From the NCBI GenBank assembly GCA_019637175.1, contig JAHBWD010000005.1:1-64000 (forward strand): 64,000 nucleotides of DNA, written 5' to 3'. The notes under the pieces were generated by a model, which had not been told where the DNA came from, made no database searches, and saw only the letters and a list, made by a program, of their open reading frames with translations. A program made the position numbers and the translations under genes. Shown here piece after piece: positions 1 to 8,445 of the stretch (position 1 is its first letter; each line of letters starts with the position of its first letter). The stretch comes from Labilithrix sp. Its GTDB lineage: Bacteria; Myxococcota_A; Polyangia; Polyangiales; Polyangiaceae.

Positions 1-1
1 C

Positions 2-1708
2 GCGGTTGCGCGCGACGCCGGCCGGCGGACCGCAGATGTTCTCATCGACGTCTTGATCGACGCCGGTGTCGACACTGTCTTCGGATTGCCCGGAGGCGCC
101 ATCGGTCCGATGAACGACGCCTTGCTCGACCGCCCTGAGTGCCGTGTCATCACGACGCGGCACGAGAGCGGTGCCATGTTCGCCGCGGCGTCGTACGCGC
201 GGACGACCGGCAAGCTCGGGGTCGTCTTCCTGACCTCTGGTCCCGGCATCCTCAACGCGATGACGGGCCTCGCGTCGGCCTTCTGCGATGGGATGCCCGT
301 ACTCGTAATCGTAGGAGAGGTGCCGCGTAGTGTCTTCGGCAGGCGCGCCCTGCAGGAAGGCAGCTCCCACCATCTCGACATCGTCACGACGTGTCGTCCG
401 ATCGCGAAGATGGTCGCGCAGATCCCGTTCCCCGACGTCGCGCCCTCGATGCTCCATCGCGCGATTGCGACCGCCTTGTCGGGGTGCCGCGGCCCGGTCG
501 TCCTCACGATCCCGCTCGACGTCATGAGCAAGCCGATCCACGCAGCACGTTTTGTGAGCGATGTCGGCGTCGCTCATCGCCACGATGCGCCTCTCATGCG
601 CGCTGCGGTGACTGATGCCGCCGAGGCGATGTCCTCGGCGAAGCGGCCCCTCATCTTCGTCGGCTCGGGCTGCCGCTGGGGCTCGACGCCGGAGCGCGTG
701 CGCGAGCTCGCCGAGCACCTTCAGTGCCCGGTGATGACGACACCGAAGGCGAAGGGCATCTTCCCAGAGAGTCATCCGCTGAGTCTCGGCGTCTTCGGCT
801 ATGGAGGCCATCCGTCGGCGACGCGGTACCTCGAGCGCGGTGTCGACGCGCTCTTGACCATCGGGTCGAGCCTCGGCGACATCGCCACCAATGCATGGAG
901 CAAGCTCATCGTTCCCTCGAGGCACTTCATCCAGATCGACGCCGACGCCTCGCAGATCGGGCGGAACTATCCAGTGACGATGGGCCTGGTGGGGGATGCC
1001 GGAGAGCTCGTCGCGGCCCTCGCGAGAAGCGTTCCGCGTCGACCGCGCGGCCCGAAGACGTTTGGCGTTCACCGCTTCACCGATCCGAGCGTTGCCGCGC
1101 ACGGATCCGAAGGGCGGATCTCGCCGATGCGCGCGCTCTGGGAGCTGCAGCGCAGGATGCCTGCGGAGACGGTGTACACCGCAGACATCGGCGAGCATCT
1201 GCTCTTCGCGATCCACTATGTGGAGGCGAACGATCCCCAGAGCTTCATCATCATGACCGGTCTGGGATCGATGGGCTCGAGCATCGCCGGCGCGCTCGGG
1301 GCACGTCTCGGCGATCGTCGCCGACCGGCGGTCGCGATTTGCGGCGACGGCTGCTTCGCCATGAACCTCGGCGATCTCGCCGTCGCGGCGCGTGACCGTA
1401 TCCCGCTCATCGTCGCCGTGTTGAACGACGAGCGCTACGGTATGGTCGAGATGGGGCATGAGGCGACCTACGGGCGTACGCCGCAGTATCCCGCGGGGCC
1501 CATGAGCGTGACCCTCATGGCTCGCAGCGTCGGCGCCGACGCCGTGACGATCGAGCACAACGACGAGATCGCCGAGGTCGACCTCTCGGGTCTCGACATC
1601 GGCCGCCCCTTGGTGCTCGACATCCGCATCGATCGGAGCGTGCGCATGCCGAAGAACGCGCGTTTCGATAGCATCACTGCCGCCACCAAGAAGCCGACGT
1701 TGAACTGA
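2..1708 (+). CDS. ThDP-dependent acetolactate-synthase-like enzyme, 5' end outside window
   Basis: Member of the thiamine-diphosphate enzyme family that includes acetolactate synthase, glyoxylate carboligase and benzoylformate decarboxylase; these decarboxylate a 2-oxo acid and may join the fragment to an aldehyde or ketone. The frame is open to base 2 and reads into typical family sequence before the TTG at 53, so the true start lies upstream. Visible signatures are RHESG with the ThDP-activating Glu (codon at 164-166), TSGPG, and the Mg/ThDP-binding GDG (1343-1351) with the downstream NDERYGM. No regulatory subunit or other branched-chain amino acid gene is nearby. The next gene starts 13 bases after the stop and encodes a ketosynthase-III-like protein, then two sensor kinases follow, so a role in making a small signal or specialised metabolite is more likely than Val/Leu synthesis. 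That role is inference; the family call is firm. Confidence 0.85.
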   Translation, partial: AVARDAGRRTADVLIDVLIDAGVDTVFGLPGGAIGPMNDALLDRPECRVITTRHESGAMFAAASYARTTGKLGVVFLTSGPGILNAMTGLASAFCDGMPVLVIVGEVPRSVFGRRALQEGSSHHLDIVTTCRPIAKMVAQIPFPDVAPSMLHRAIATALSGCRGPVVLTIPLDVMSKPIHAARFVSDVGVAHRHDAPLMRAAVTDAAEAMSSAKRPLIFVGSGCRWGSTPERVRELAEHLQCPVMTTPKAKGIFPESHPLSLGVFGYGGHPSATRYLERGVDALLTIGSSLGDIATNAWSKLIVPSRHFIQIDADASQIGRNYPVTMGLVGDAGELVAALARSVPRRPRGPKTFGVHRFTDPSVAAHGSEGRISPMRALWELQRRMPAETVYTADIGEHLLFAIHYVEANDPQSFIIMTGLGSMGSSIAGALGARLGDRRRPAVAICGDGCFAMNLGDLAVAARDRIPLIVAVLNDERYGMVEMGHEATYGRTPQYPAGPMSVTLMARSVGADAVTIEHNDEIAEVDLSGLDIGRPLVLDIRIDRSVRMPKNARFDSITAATKKPTLN

Positions 1709-1721
1709 CTGCAGACCCTTC

Positions 1722-2789
1722 ATGCAGCGCTCAAACGTCGGCATTCTGGGGATCGGGGTCCACCTCCCAGAGCACCTGCGTACGAACGGCTGGTGGCCGC
1801 CGGCAGTCGTCGCCGCTTGGCAGGAGCAGCGCGCCCGGACGCCCGCGCCGCCATCCCCTCGAACCGAGGGGATGGCGCGCGTGCTGGCGGCCATGGCGCA
1901 AACGCGCGATGACCCGTTTCAAGGTGCCGTCGAGCGTCGCGTGATGGCGGAGGGAGCGGTCGCGTGCGACATGGAGCAGCTCGCGGCCGAAGAGGCACTG
2001 TCGCGCGCAGGTGTCGATCGGAGCAGCATCGACCTCTTGCTGTGCCACACCACGGTCCCCGAGCAGCTCCTCACGAATACGGCCTGCGAGCTGCATCATC
2101 GACTCGGTCTGCCAACTGATTGCTTTACGATGGTGACGGAGGGAGCTGCGGCGTCGTTCGTGATGCAATTCATGATCGCCGAGCAGATGATTGCTGGCGG
2201 CCGCGCGCGAAACGCCTTGCTCGTCCAGTCGTGCAGCGTGACGCGCTTGCTCGATCCGAGCGATCCACTCTCGCCACTCTTCGGCGATGCGGCCTCGGCA
2301 GTCGTTGTCGGGCCAGTTGCAGAAGGGCGCGGCATACTCGGGGCCCGCCAATGTACCGACGGGCGTGCGAGTCGGACGCTCGTGGCGAGTGTGCGTGGCG
2401 GTCGATGGTACGATGAGGGGCGCGTGATTCTCCACTCGGCTGACCCGATGGGCGCGCGTGACGTGTTCCTTCTGGCTGCGGATCGCGGCAAGGAAGTGAG
2501 CGACGCGGCGCTCCGCGAAGCTCGTATGAGCCCTTCCGACGTCGACTTCTTCGTCGTGCATACCGGAACACCGTGGTTCCGACAGGTGATGCAGGAGCAC
2601 TTTGGCCTCACCTCGGCAAGGTCGATCGAGTCGTTTTCCTCGACGGCCTACGTGTTCTCCGTGAGCATTCCCCTGGGGCTTTCGCTGGGCGAGCGCGAAG
2701 GGCTGCTTCGAAGTGACGACGTCGTCCTCTTGCATGGCGGGGGCACCGGCGTAACGTACGGCTCGCTCGTTCTGCGGTGGGGGCGCTGA
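1722..2789 (+). CDS. Ketoacyl-ACP synthase III (FabH)-fold protein lacking the catalytic Cys and Asn
   Basis: 355 residues, near the usual FabH/KAS III length, with thiolase-fold landmarks: an N-terminal GILGIGVHLPE strand, the LFGDAASAVVV segment (186-196) and the C-terminal HGGGTGVTYGS loop (about 328-338). KAS III enzymes use a Cys-His-Asn triad to condense acyl-CoA with malonyl-ACP. Here the nucleophile position (normally AACAGF) reads GAAASF at 141-146, so Cys appears replaced by Ala143. His280 is kept in VVHTGTPWF. The usual GNTS Asn segment reads SSTA (306-309). The protein therefore may be an acyltransferase, decarboxylase or structural partner rather than a normal condensing enzyme. 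The alignment is by eye. Its TGA directly abuts the ATG of the next kinase gene (TGAATG), which implies translational coupling. Confidence 0.8.
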   Translation: MQRSNVGILGIGVHLPEHLRTNGWWPPAVVAAWQEQRARTPAPPSPRTEGMARVLAAMAQTRDDPFQGAVERRVMAEGAVACDMEQLAAEEALSRAGVDRSSIDLLLCHTTVPEQLLTNTACELHHRLGLPTDCFTMVTEGAAASFVMQFMIAEQMIAGGRARNALLVQSCSVTRLLDPSDPLSPLFGDAASAVVVGPVAEGRGILGARQCTDGRASRTLVASVRGGRWYDEGRVILHSADPMGARDVFLLAADRGKEVSDAALREARMSPSDVDFFVVHTGTPWFRQVMQEHFGLTSARSIESFSSTAYVFSVSIPLGLSLGEREGLLRSDDVVLLHGGGTGVTYGSLVLRWGR

Positions 2790-5700
2790 ATGAAGGAAGT
2801 CTCCAGCCGAGTCTTCGAGATCTTCTTTCGACCGCTGAAAGGGAAGGGCCAGTCGGCGGAGGCGCTGCTCGAGGGAACCCCGGTCACGCTGTCCACGCTT
2901 CTCGACAAGAACGCGCGGATCGATTGGGGCGACTTCGTCGCGATGATGGCGAACCTCAGCAAGATCTTCACGGACGAAGAGCTCGTCGAGATCGGGCGCT
3001 CGTATTTTCGCTCGCCCATGCTGCGCTTCGCATCCGTCATTGCGCGCCTTCTGTTCTCGCCGATGGACTTCTACCGATGGCTCACGACGCCAGGAAAAGG
3101 CGTCGGCGCGCAGATGTTTACGTGCATCTCGCCGTCGCTCGAGGAGCTGACGAGCACGACGATCGAGATCCGGCTCGAGATCCCCGACGGCTACGCGCCA
3201 TGCCGAGAGTTCTTCGTCGTCACCAAGGGAAATCTCATCGAGATGCCACGCCTCACCGGCGCCACTGAGGCGAGCGTCGAGCTCATGGAAGGCGTGCGGG
3301 GGGCGCGCTATCGAATCGTGGTTCCGCAGGGTGGCGCCCTCCTCCGGCGCCTGCGCCGCGCGCTCATGTGGCCGCTTACCCTGCGCGCGGCCGCGGGCGA
3401 GCTGAAAGAAGCGCACGAGACGCTTCAAGATCGGTACGAACAGCTCGAAGAGGCGCGCACCCTGCTAGACCGGCAGGCGACACAGCTCCGCACCGCGCAC
3501 ACGGTGAGCCAGCTCATCCACGGAGACGTGGATCTTGATCGCACCATCGAGGCGATTACCGGCGCGCTCGTCGATCAGGCTGGGTTCGCCGGAGTGCAAC
3601 TCGATCTCGCGAGCGAGGTCGATGGTGCGAGGACGGTCCGCTCCGCGGCTCGCGGCGCGCCCGGCGAAGCGGCCCTCACCCGCGTGCTCCAAGGTCGCGC
3701 GAGCCGCCGCATCGGCGAGCTGCGTGTCGTTCTGCGCGAGGATGACAATCGCTCGGAGCACGAAGAGCTCCTGGCGTTCATCGTTCCTACCGTCACGATG
3801 GCACTCGACAACGCGCTCAGCTACGAGGCACTCGAGGGCTATCAAGAGAGCCTCGAGCGTCGCGTCATCGAGCGCACCGCGGAGCTCTCTCACGCGCGCG
3901 ACAAGCTCGCCGAGACCGTGCGGCACCTCGAAGAAGCGAAGACGGTCCGCGATCGCATCTTCGCGAACATCAACCACGAGATTCGGACGCCGCTCTCGCT
4001 GATCCTGCTCGCCGTGGGCGCCGCGCGGACGCAGGCGCAGAGCGGCGCGTCTGCGGAGAGCGACCTGGCGACGATCGAGCGCGGCGCGCGCCGTCTCCTG
4101 CGGATGGTCGACGAGCTCCTCCTCCTCGCCGAAGGCAAGGAGAGCGAGCTCGAGCTGCAGCTCGTTCCCTGCGACCTCGGCGATCTCGTCGAGAAGATCG
4201 TCGAGACGTGGGGGCCGGCCGCGCGCGCGCGCGACTTCCAGCTCACGAGCGAGATCGAGCGGGCGTGCGTCAACGCGGACCCGAGCGCGATCGATCGCAT
4301 GCTCTCCAACCTGCTCTCGAACGCGATGAAGTTCACTCCGAGCGGCGGACGCATCGCGGTGAGCCTGAAGTCGACGAGCTCGCACGTGCGCCTCGAGGTG
4401 CGCGACAACGGCATCGGCATCGATCCCGAGCTTCGCGGGCGGTTGTTCGGCCGCTTCGAGCGTGGCAACGCGTCGGTCAGCAACGGCATCTCCGGCAGCG
4501 GCATCGGACTCTCGCTCGTGAAGGAGCTCAGCGAAGCGCAGGGCGGCACCATCGAGGCCAAGCCGGGTCCGGACGGCAAAGGCACATCGTTCATCATCAC
4601 CCTCCCGCTCTCCGACGAGACGCCTTCGACGACCGACGGACCGCGCCTCGCTCCTCAAGACTTCGGCCTGACGGTCGGCGCAGACGGTCGTGAGATCTAC
4701 GAGCCCCAGCGAACGCCTGAAGGCATCGTCCTCCTCGCGGAAGACGACCCCACGCTCCGCCAGCGCATCGCGTCCCTCCTCGCGACGCGGTATCGCGTGA
4801 TCGCCGCGCCCGACGGCGCGGAGGCGCTGCGCCTCGCCGAGATCCATCGTCCGGATCTGCTCGTCACCGACATCTCGATGCCCACCATGGACGGCCTCGA
4901 GCTCACCAAGCGCTTCCGATCGCTCGCCGGCAACCGCGTCGCGCCGGTGCTCGTCCTCACCGCGTTCGGCGAGACGCGCGATCGGCTCGCAGGCTTCGAG
5001 GCGGGCGCCGTCGACTACGTCATCAAGCCGTTCGAACCGGCCGAGCTCCTCGCGCGCGTGCGCTCGCAGCTCGCGCTCCGAGCGATGGCCATGCGCCTCG
5101 TGGAGACGGAGAAGCTCGCCGCCCTAGGCACGCTCTCGGCGGGCCTCGCTCACGAGATGCGCAATCCGGCCAACGGCATCGTCAACGCGATCGGCCCGCT
5201 CCGCGAGATCATTCCGCCCGAGGTCGCGACGCCCGGGAGCGCCGTCACGCAGCTCCTCGACGTGATCGACCAGTGCAGCGAGCAGATCGCGCTGCTCTCG
5301 CGTCAGCTCCTCGGCTTCCGGCGCAACGCGCAGCTCGACCGGAGGCCGGTGACGATCGAGGCCCTCCTCGCGCGCGTGCTCGCCACCGTGCAGCCCTCGC
5401 TCGCCGGCGTCGAGCTGCGCACGAAGCTCGACTTCAAGGGCACCGTCCAGTGCGCCGAGCCGCTCTTGACCCAGGTCTTCGCGAACCTCATCGACAACGC
5501 CGCGTATGCGGCCGGCCGAGGCGGCTGGGTCGAGATCAGCACCTCGACCGTTCCCGACACCAAGAACCTCCTCATCGAGTTCCGCGACAGCGGCCCCGGG
5601 ATCACGCCTGAGGTTCGCGAGCGGCTCTTCGAGCCGTTCTTCACGACCAAGCCGCCGGGCAGCGGGACCGGCCTGGGCCTGGCGACGGCGCGCGAGATCG

Positions 5701-5834
5701 TCGGTCGACATGGCGGTACGCTGGACATCCGGGGGGGCGCTGGGGCTACCGTCTTCTGCATCGAAATGCCGCTCGAAGCTCCGGCGCTCGAATCTTCGCC
5801 TCGACCGCTCTCCGCGACGGTGGGAACGAACTGA
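2790..5834 (+). CDS. Double hybrid sensor histidine kinase (sensor - GAF-like - HK - REC - HK)
   Basis: Cytoplasmic-looking 1014-residue kinase with no clear membrane span. Order: an N-terminal alpha/beta domain (about 1-195) resembling small-ligand-binding modules of the V4R/heme-NO or AraC-N type, not assigned further; a coiled coil (about 200-235); a GAF-like region (236-345); a second coiled coil; HisKA with His396 in NINHEIRTP; an HATPase domain with N box LLSNAMKF and GSGIGLSL; a receiver (about 650-765) with phospho-acceptor Asp694 in VTDISMP; then a second HisKA (His788 in LAHEMRNP) and a second HATPase ending GTGLGLA. Two complete kinase cores around one receiver suggest an internal relay. 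The start abuts the upstream stop, and the next gene begins two bases after this stop, so all four genes probably share one transcript. The N-terminal domain is the obvious candidate to sense a product of the two upstream enzymes; that is inference. Confidence 0.88.
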   Translation: MKEVSSRVFEIFFRPLKGKGQSAEALLEGTPVTLSTLLDKNARIDWGDFVAMMANLSKIFTDEELVEIGRSYFRSPMLRFASVIARLLFSPMDFYRWLTTPGKGVGAQMFTCISPSLEELTSTTIEIRLEIPDGYAPCREFFVVTKGNLIEMPRLTGATEASVELMEGVRGARYRIVVPQGGALLRRLRRALMWPLTLRAAAGELKEAHETLQDRYEQLEEARTLLDRQATQLRTAHTVSQLIHGDVDLDRTIEAITGALVDQAGFAGVQLDLASEVDGARTVRSAARGAPGEAALTRVLQGRASRRIGELRVVLREDDNRSEHEELLAFIVPTVTMALDNALSYEALEGYQESLERRVIERTAELSHARDKLAETVRHLEEAKTVRDRIFANINHEIRTPLSLILLAVGAARTQAQSGASAESDLATIERGARRLLRMVDELLLLAEGKESELELQLVPCDLGDLVEKIVETWGPAARARDFQLTSEIERACVNADPSAIDRMLSNLLSNAMKFTPSGGRIAVSLKSTSSHVRLEVRDNGIGIDPELRGRLFGRFERGNASVSNGISGSGIGLSLVKELSEAQGGTIEAKPGPDGKGTSFIITLPLSDETPSTTDGPRLAPQDFGLTVGADGREIYEPQRTPEGIVLLAEDDPTLRQRIASLLATRYRVIAAPDGAEALRLAEIHRPDLLVTDISMPTMDGLELTKRFRSLAGNRVAPVLVLTAFGETRDRLAGFEAGAVDYVIKPFEPAELLARVRSQLALRAMAMRLVETEKLAALGTLSAGLAHEMRNPANGIVNAIGPLREIIPPEVATPGSAVTQLLDVIDQCSEQIALLSRQLLGFRRNAQLDRRPVTIEALLARVLATVQPSLAGVELRTKLDFKGTVQCAEPLLTQVFANLIDNAAYAAGRGGWVEISTSTVPDTKNLLIEFRDSGPGITPEVRERLFEPFFTTKPPGSGTGLGLATAREIVGRHGGTLDIRGGAGATVFCIEMPLEAPALESSPRPLSATVGTN

Positions 5835-5836
5835 CC

Positions 5837-7009
5837 ATGGACGGAAAGGCGCCCCTCGTTCTCTACGTCGACGACGAGCACACGAACCGCGTCGTCTTCG
5901 AGCACGCGTTCGGCAAGAAGTACCGCGTCATCGCCGTGGGCTCGGGCCAGGCCGCGCTCGAGGTCCTCACGAGAGAGCCCGTCGCGCTGCTCGTCACCGA
6001 TCAGCGCATGCCCGGCATGTCGGGCGACGAGCTGCTCATGCGCTTCAAGGAGCTCTCGCCCGACACCGTCAGGATGGTCGTCACCGCGTACAGCGACGTC
6101 GAGCCGATCCTGAAGGCGGTGAACGAGGGGCTCGTCGTGCGCTACATCGTCAAGCCGTGGAACCGCGCCGAGCTCGACGAGATCCTGCGCTGGGCGCTCG
6201 AGGTCTTCGAGCTCGGCCGATCGAACAGCGCGATCCAGCTTCGCCTCGTCGAGACGGAGCGCGTGCTCACGCTCGGGCAGGTGACGGCGGCGGTGGTGCA
6301 CGACCTCATGCAACCCATCGCGCTCATCACGATGAACACCGGTCAGCTCGCGCGTCACGCCGAGGCTGCGCCGCTCATCAAGCAGCTCGCGGCGTCGAAG
6401 GAGCTCGACGCCGACGCGCGCGATCGACTCGTGCGCTTCGCCGCCGACCTGCCCGACATCACCGACGAGCTCTCGCAAACGGCGAAGCTCATGGCCGACG
6501 TGCTCGATCAGCTCCGCGAGTTCCAGAAAACGCGGGTGACGTCGTTCCAGCCGGCCGACGTCGATCCGGTTCCCCTCGTGCGCCTCGCCGTGCAGATGTG
6601 CCGCGAAGGCGCCGTGCTCGCCGAGTGCACGGTGATCAACGACGTGCCGAAGGAGCTGCCGAGCGTCCACGCGACGACGTCGCAGGTGCTCCAGGTCATG
6701 ATCAACCTCGTCCGCAACGCGCAGCAGGCGATCGGGCGCAAGGGCGGCGGGGGGAAGGTGTTCCTCCAAGCGACGGCGCTCGACTCCGCGGTGCGCTTCG
6801 TCGTGCGCGACGAGGGCGAGGGGATGCCGCCGGAGGTCGTCGTCAAGCTCGGGACGCCCTTCTTCACGACCAGCCCCGACGGCACGGGTCTCGGCGTCGC
6901 TCAGGTGCGGCGCATCATCGGGACGCTCGGGGGCGACTTCGCGATCGACAGCACCGTCGGCAAGGGCACGACCGTGACGTTCACCATCCCCAGGACGCCC
7001 GCGACCTAG
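5837..7009 (+). CDS. Response-regulator histidine kinase (REC-HisKA-HATPase)
   Basis: 390 residues. A receiver occupies residues 1-120 with acidic pocket VDDE, phospho-acceptor Asp55 in VTDQRMPG and the conserved Lys of IVKPW. A HisKA domain follows with His155 in VVHDLMQP, where Asp replaces the usual Glu after the His. The HATPase domain has an N box (MINLVRNAQQAI), the DEGEGM G1 box and GTGLGVAQVRRI. This receiver-first design fits a partner that takes phosphate from the preceding hybrid kinase and relays it to a target not in the window. The start is two bases after the upstream stop. Its TAG and the TAG of the convergent Uma2 gene share the palindrome CTAG, so the coding regions overlap by four bases with no room for a terminator between them. 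Confidence 0.85.
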   Translation: MDGKAPLVLYVDDEHTNRVVFEHAFGKKYRVIAVGSGQAALEVLTREPVALLVTDQRMPGMSGDELLMRFKELSPDTVRMVVTAYSDVEPILKAVNEGLVVRYIVKPWNRAELDEILRWALEVFELGRSNSAIQLRLVETERVLTLGQVTAAVVHDLMQPIALITMNTGQLARHAEAAPLIKQLAASKELDADARDRLVRFAADLPDITDELSQTAKLMADVLDQLREFQKTRVTSFQPADVDPVPLVRLAVQMCREGAVLAECTVINDVPKELPSVHATTSQVLQVMINLVRNAQQAIGRKGGGGKVFLQATALDSAVRFVVRDEGEGMPPEVVVKLGTPFFTTSPDGTGLGVAQVRRIIGTLGGDFAIDSTVGKGTTVTFTIPRTPAT

Positions 7010-7599
7010 GCCTGGCGCTCGGCGCCTTCCGCGAGATCGACGCCGTCGTAGATCTCGCTCACGGCGAAGCTGCCGTCGAGGCCCGACAAAGACACGCGCG
7101 CGTCGTCTGCGGTGTGCGTCGTGACGATCCACTCGCCGCGATCGCCTCGACGGTAGTGATCGATGCGTCGCTCGTGATGCGACACGAGCACGTAGTCGCA
7201 GAGCTCGGCGATGCTCTGATAGGAGAGGAACTTCTTCCCGCGATCGTAGTCTTCGGTCGAGCTCGAGGTGACCTCGACGATCACGGTCGGGTTGAGGAGC
7301 GAAGGCGGCGCTCCGCCCTTGTATCGACGCTCCCCGCACGCGACGAGCACGTCGGCGTACGTGTAGAGGCCGGTCGCCGGGACGTGGATGCGCTGGTCGC
7401 TCGTGAGGGTCACGCAGCCTTTGCCGCGCGCGAGGAGGCCGAGCGCGACGGTCACGTTGGCGGCGAGGGCGTTGTGCGCGGGGGAGGCTCCCGCCATCGC
7501 GACGATGGCGCCGTCGACGAACTCGTGCTTCTGGTCGCTCGCCGCCTCGAGCGCGAGGTACTCGATCTCCGTGAAGACCGTCGGTGCGCGAGAGGCCAT
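7006..7599 (-). CDS. Uma2-family (DUF820) PD-(D/E)XK endonuclease-like protein
   Basis: About 197 residues. It carries the Uma2/DUF820 pattern: an Asp in the YADVLVAC strand and a Glu in VIVEVTS followed by the typical Asp-Arg-Gly-Lys-Lys and YQS segment, which form a restriction-endonuclease-like active site. Members are abundant in cyanobacteria and myxobacteria and mostly uncharacterised. I chose the ATG at 7597-7599 (MASRAPTVF) because a TAGCCT -10-like hexamer lies 8 bases upstream and family members start here; an in-frame start 16 codons earlier is possible. No antitoxin or transposase is adjacent, so it looks solitary. Confidence 0.8.
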   Translation of the reverse strand: MASRAPTVFTEIEYLALEAASDQKHEFVDGAIVAMAGASPAHNALAANVTVALGLLARGKGCVTLTSDQRIHVPATGLYTYADVLVACGERRYKGGAPPSLLNPTVIVEVTSSSTEDYDRGKKFLSYQSIAELCDYVLVSHHERRIDHYRRGDRGEWIVTTHTADDARVSLSGLDGSFAVSEIYDGVDLAEGAERQA

Positions 7600-7607
7600 G
7601 TGCTCAC

Positions 7608-7613
7608 AGGCTA
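7608..7613 (-). promoter_or_regulatory. -10-like TAGCCT for the Uma2 gene
   Basis: On the minus strand the hexamer TAGCCT ends 8 bases before the ATG at 7599, with no Shine-Dalgarno between. It fits the TANNNT pattern repeated before many starts in this window and suggests a leaderless transcript. No convincing -35 is visible. Confidence 0.35.
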
Positions 7614-7668
7614 GCATGCGCCTCGCGGAGAGCGCTTCGAGGTGCAAGAGGCGCTCCGCTGTGCTAGC
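7610..7668. promoter_or_regulatory. Paired GCTAGC palindromes between divergent genes
   Basis: GCTAGC occurs at 7610-7615 and 7663-7668, start-to-start distance 53 bases (close to five helical turns), in the divergent gap between the Uma2 and HAD genes. The second copy ends 12 bases before the TTG at 7681. An equivalent pair precedes the kinase at 57558. It may be an operator pair or may contain -10 elements; CTAG is sparse elsewhere in the window. Confidence 0.25.
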
Positions 7669-7680
7669 TGGTCGACCGCT

Positions 7681-8442
7681 TTGTCGTCACCTCGAAGCTC
7701 TGCGTTCAAGTCCCTCCCCGCGGCCGAGCAGCACGCGCTCATGACGCGCATCGTCGCGCGGTGCAAGAGCGCGCCCGGCGAGCCGAGCTCCGTGGTCGTG
7801 TTCGACCTCGACGGCACGCTCATGGATAACCGGCCGCGTACGCTCGTGATCCTGCAAGAGCTCGCGCAGGAGCTGCGCGCCGAGGCTCACTCGTCCGCGG
7901 AGACGCTCTTCGCCGCGAAGGCCGAGTCGCTCGCGTACCTGCTCGGCGACTCGCTCCGCCTCCTCGGGCTCGAGCACCCCGAGCTCGTCTCGCGCGCCGA
8001 GTCGTTCTGGCGCGAGCGCTTCTTCTCCGATCACTACCTGAGGCACGATGTCGCGCTCGCCGGAGCGGTCGACTTCGCGCGCGCCTGCTACGAGGCGGGC
8101 GCGGTGCTCGTGTACTTCACCGGCCGCGATCTGCCCCTCATGGGCCTCGGTTCGTTCCAGAGCCTTCGCGATCTCGGCTTCCCGATCGGCGTCGTCGGCA
8201 CCGAGCTCGTGTGCAAGCCCGACGCGGCGATCCCCGACGAAGAGTTCAAGCGAAAGGAAGGCCCGCTGCTCCGGCGCGTCGGCCGCGTCGTCGCCGCGTT
8301 CGACAACGAGCCCGGCAACTGCAACGCCTTCCTCGAGATGAGCCCCGAGGCCGACGTCGTCTTCGTCGACACCCAGCACCTCCCCGGCGCGCCTCCGCTC
8401 GACGATCGCGTGCAGATCGTCCGCGACTTCCGGATGAGGTGA
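7681..8442 (+). CDS. HAD-superfamily hydrolase (predicted phosphatase)
   Basis: About 253 residues from the TTG at 7681; the frame is open to a GTG at 7642, so the start is uncertain. HAD motifs are complete: motif I VVFDLDGTL (nucleophile Asp and DxD Asp), motif II YFTGRD, the Lys-rich segment FKRKEGPLL as motif III, and motif IV AAFDNEPGN. A helical cap separates motifs I and II. The enzyme probably hydrolyses a small phosphorylated metabolite in the cytoplasm; no substrate can be deduced. The lipoprotein gene that follows begins four bases after this stop, so the two are probably co-transcribed. Confidence 0.8.
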   Translation: MSSPRSSAFKSLPAAEQHALMTRIVARCKSAPGEPSSVVVFDLDGTLMDNRPRTLVILQELAQELRAEAHSSAETLFAAKAESLAYLLGDSLRLLGLEHPELVSRAESFWRERFFSDHYLRHDVALAGAVDFARACYEAGAVLVYFTGRDLPLMGLGSFQSLRDLGFPIGVVGTELVCKPDAAIPDEEFKRKEGPLLRRVGRVVAAFDNEPGNCNAFLEMSPEADVVFVDTQHLPGAPPLDDRVQIVRDFRMR

Positions 8443-8445
8443 GTC

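Noticed and set aside
1731..3428. 565-codon minus-strand frame across the ketosynthase-like and kinase genes
   Set aside because: The opposite strand encodes clear KAS III and kinase sequence with tight junctions; this frame has no recognisable protein features.
7006..7599. Uma2 protein as a homing or mobile element nuclease
   Set aside because: No repeats, transposase or composition change around it; the family is commonly found as solitary chromosomal genes.
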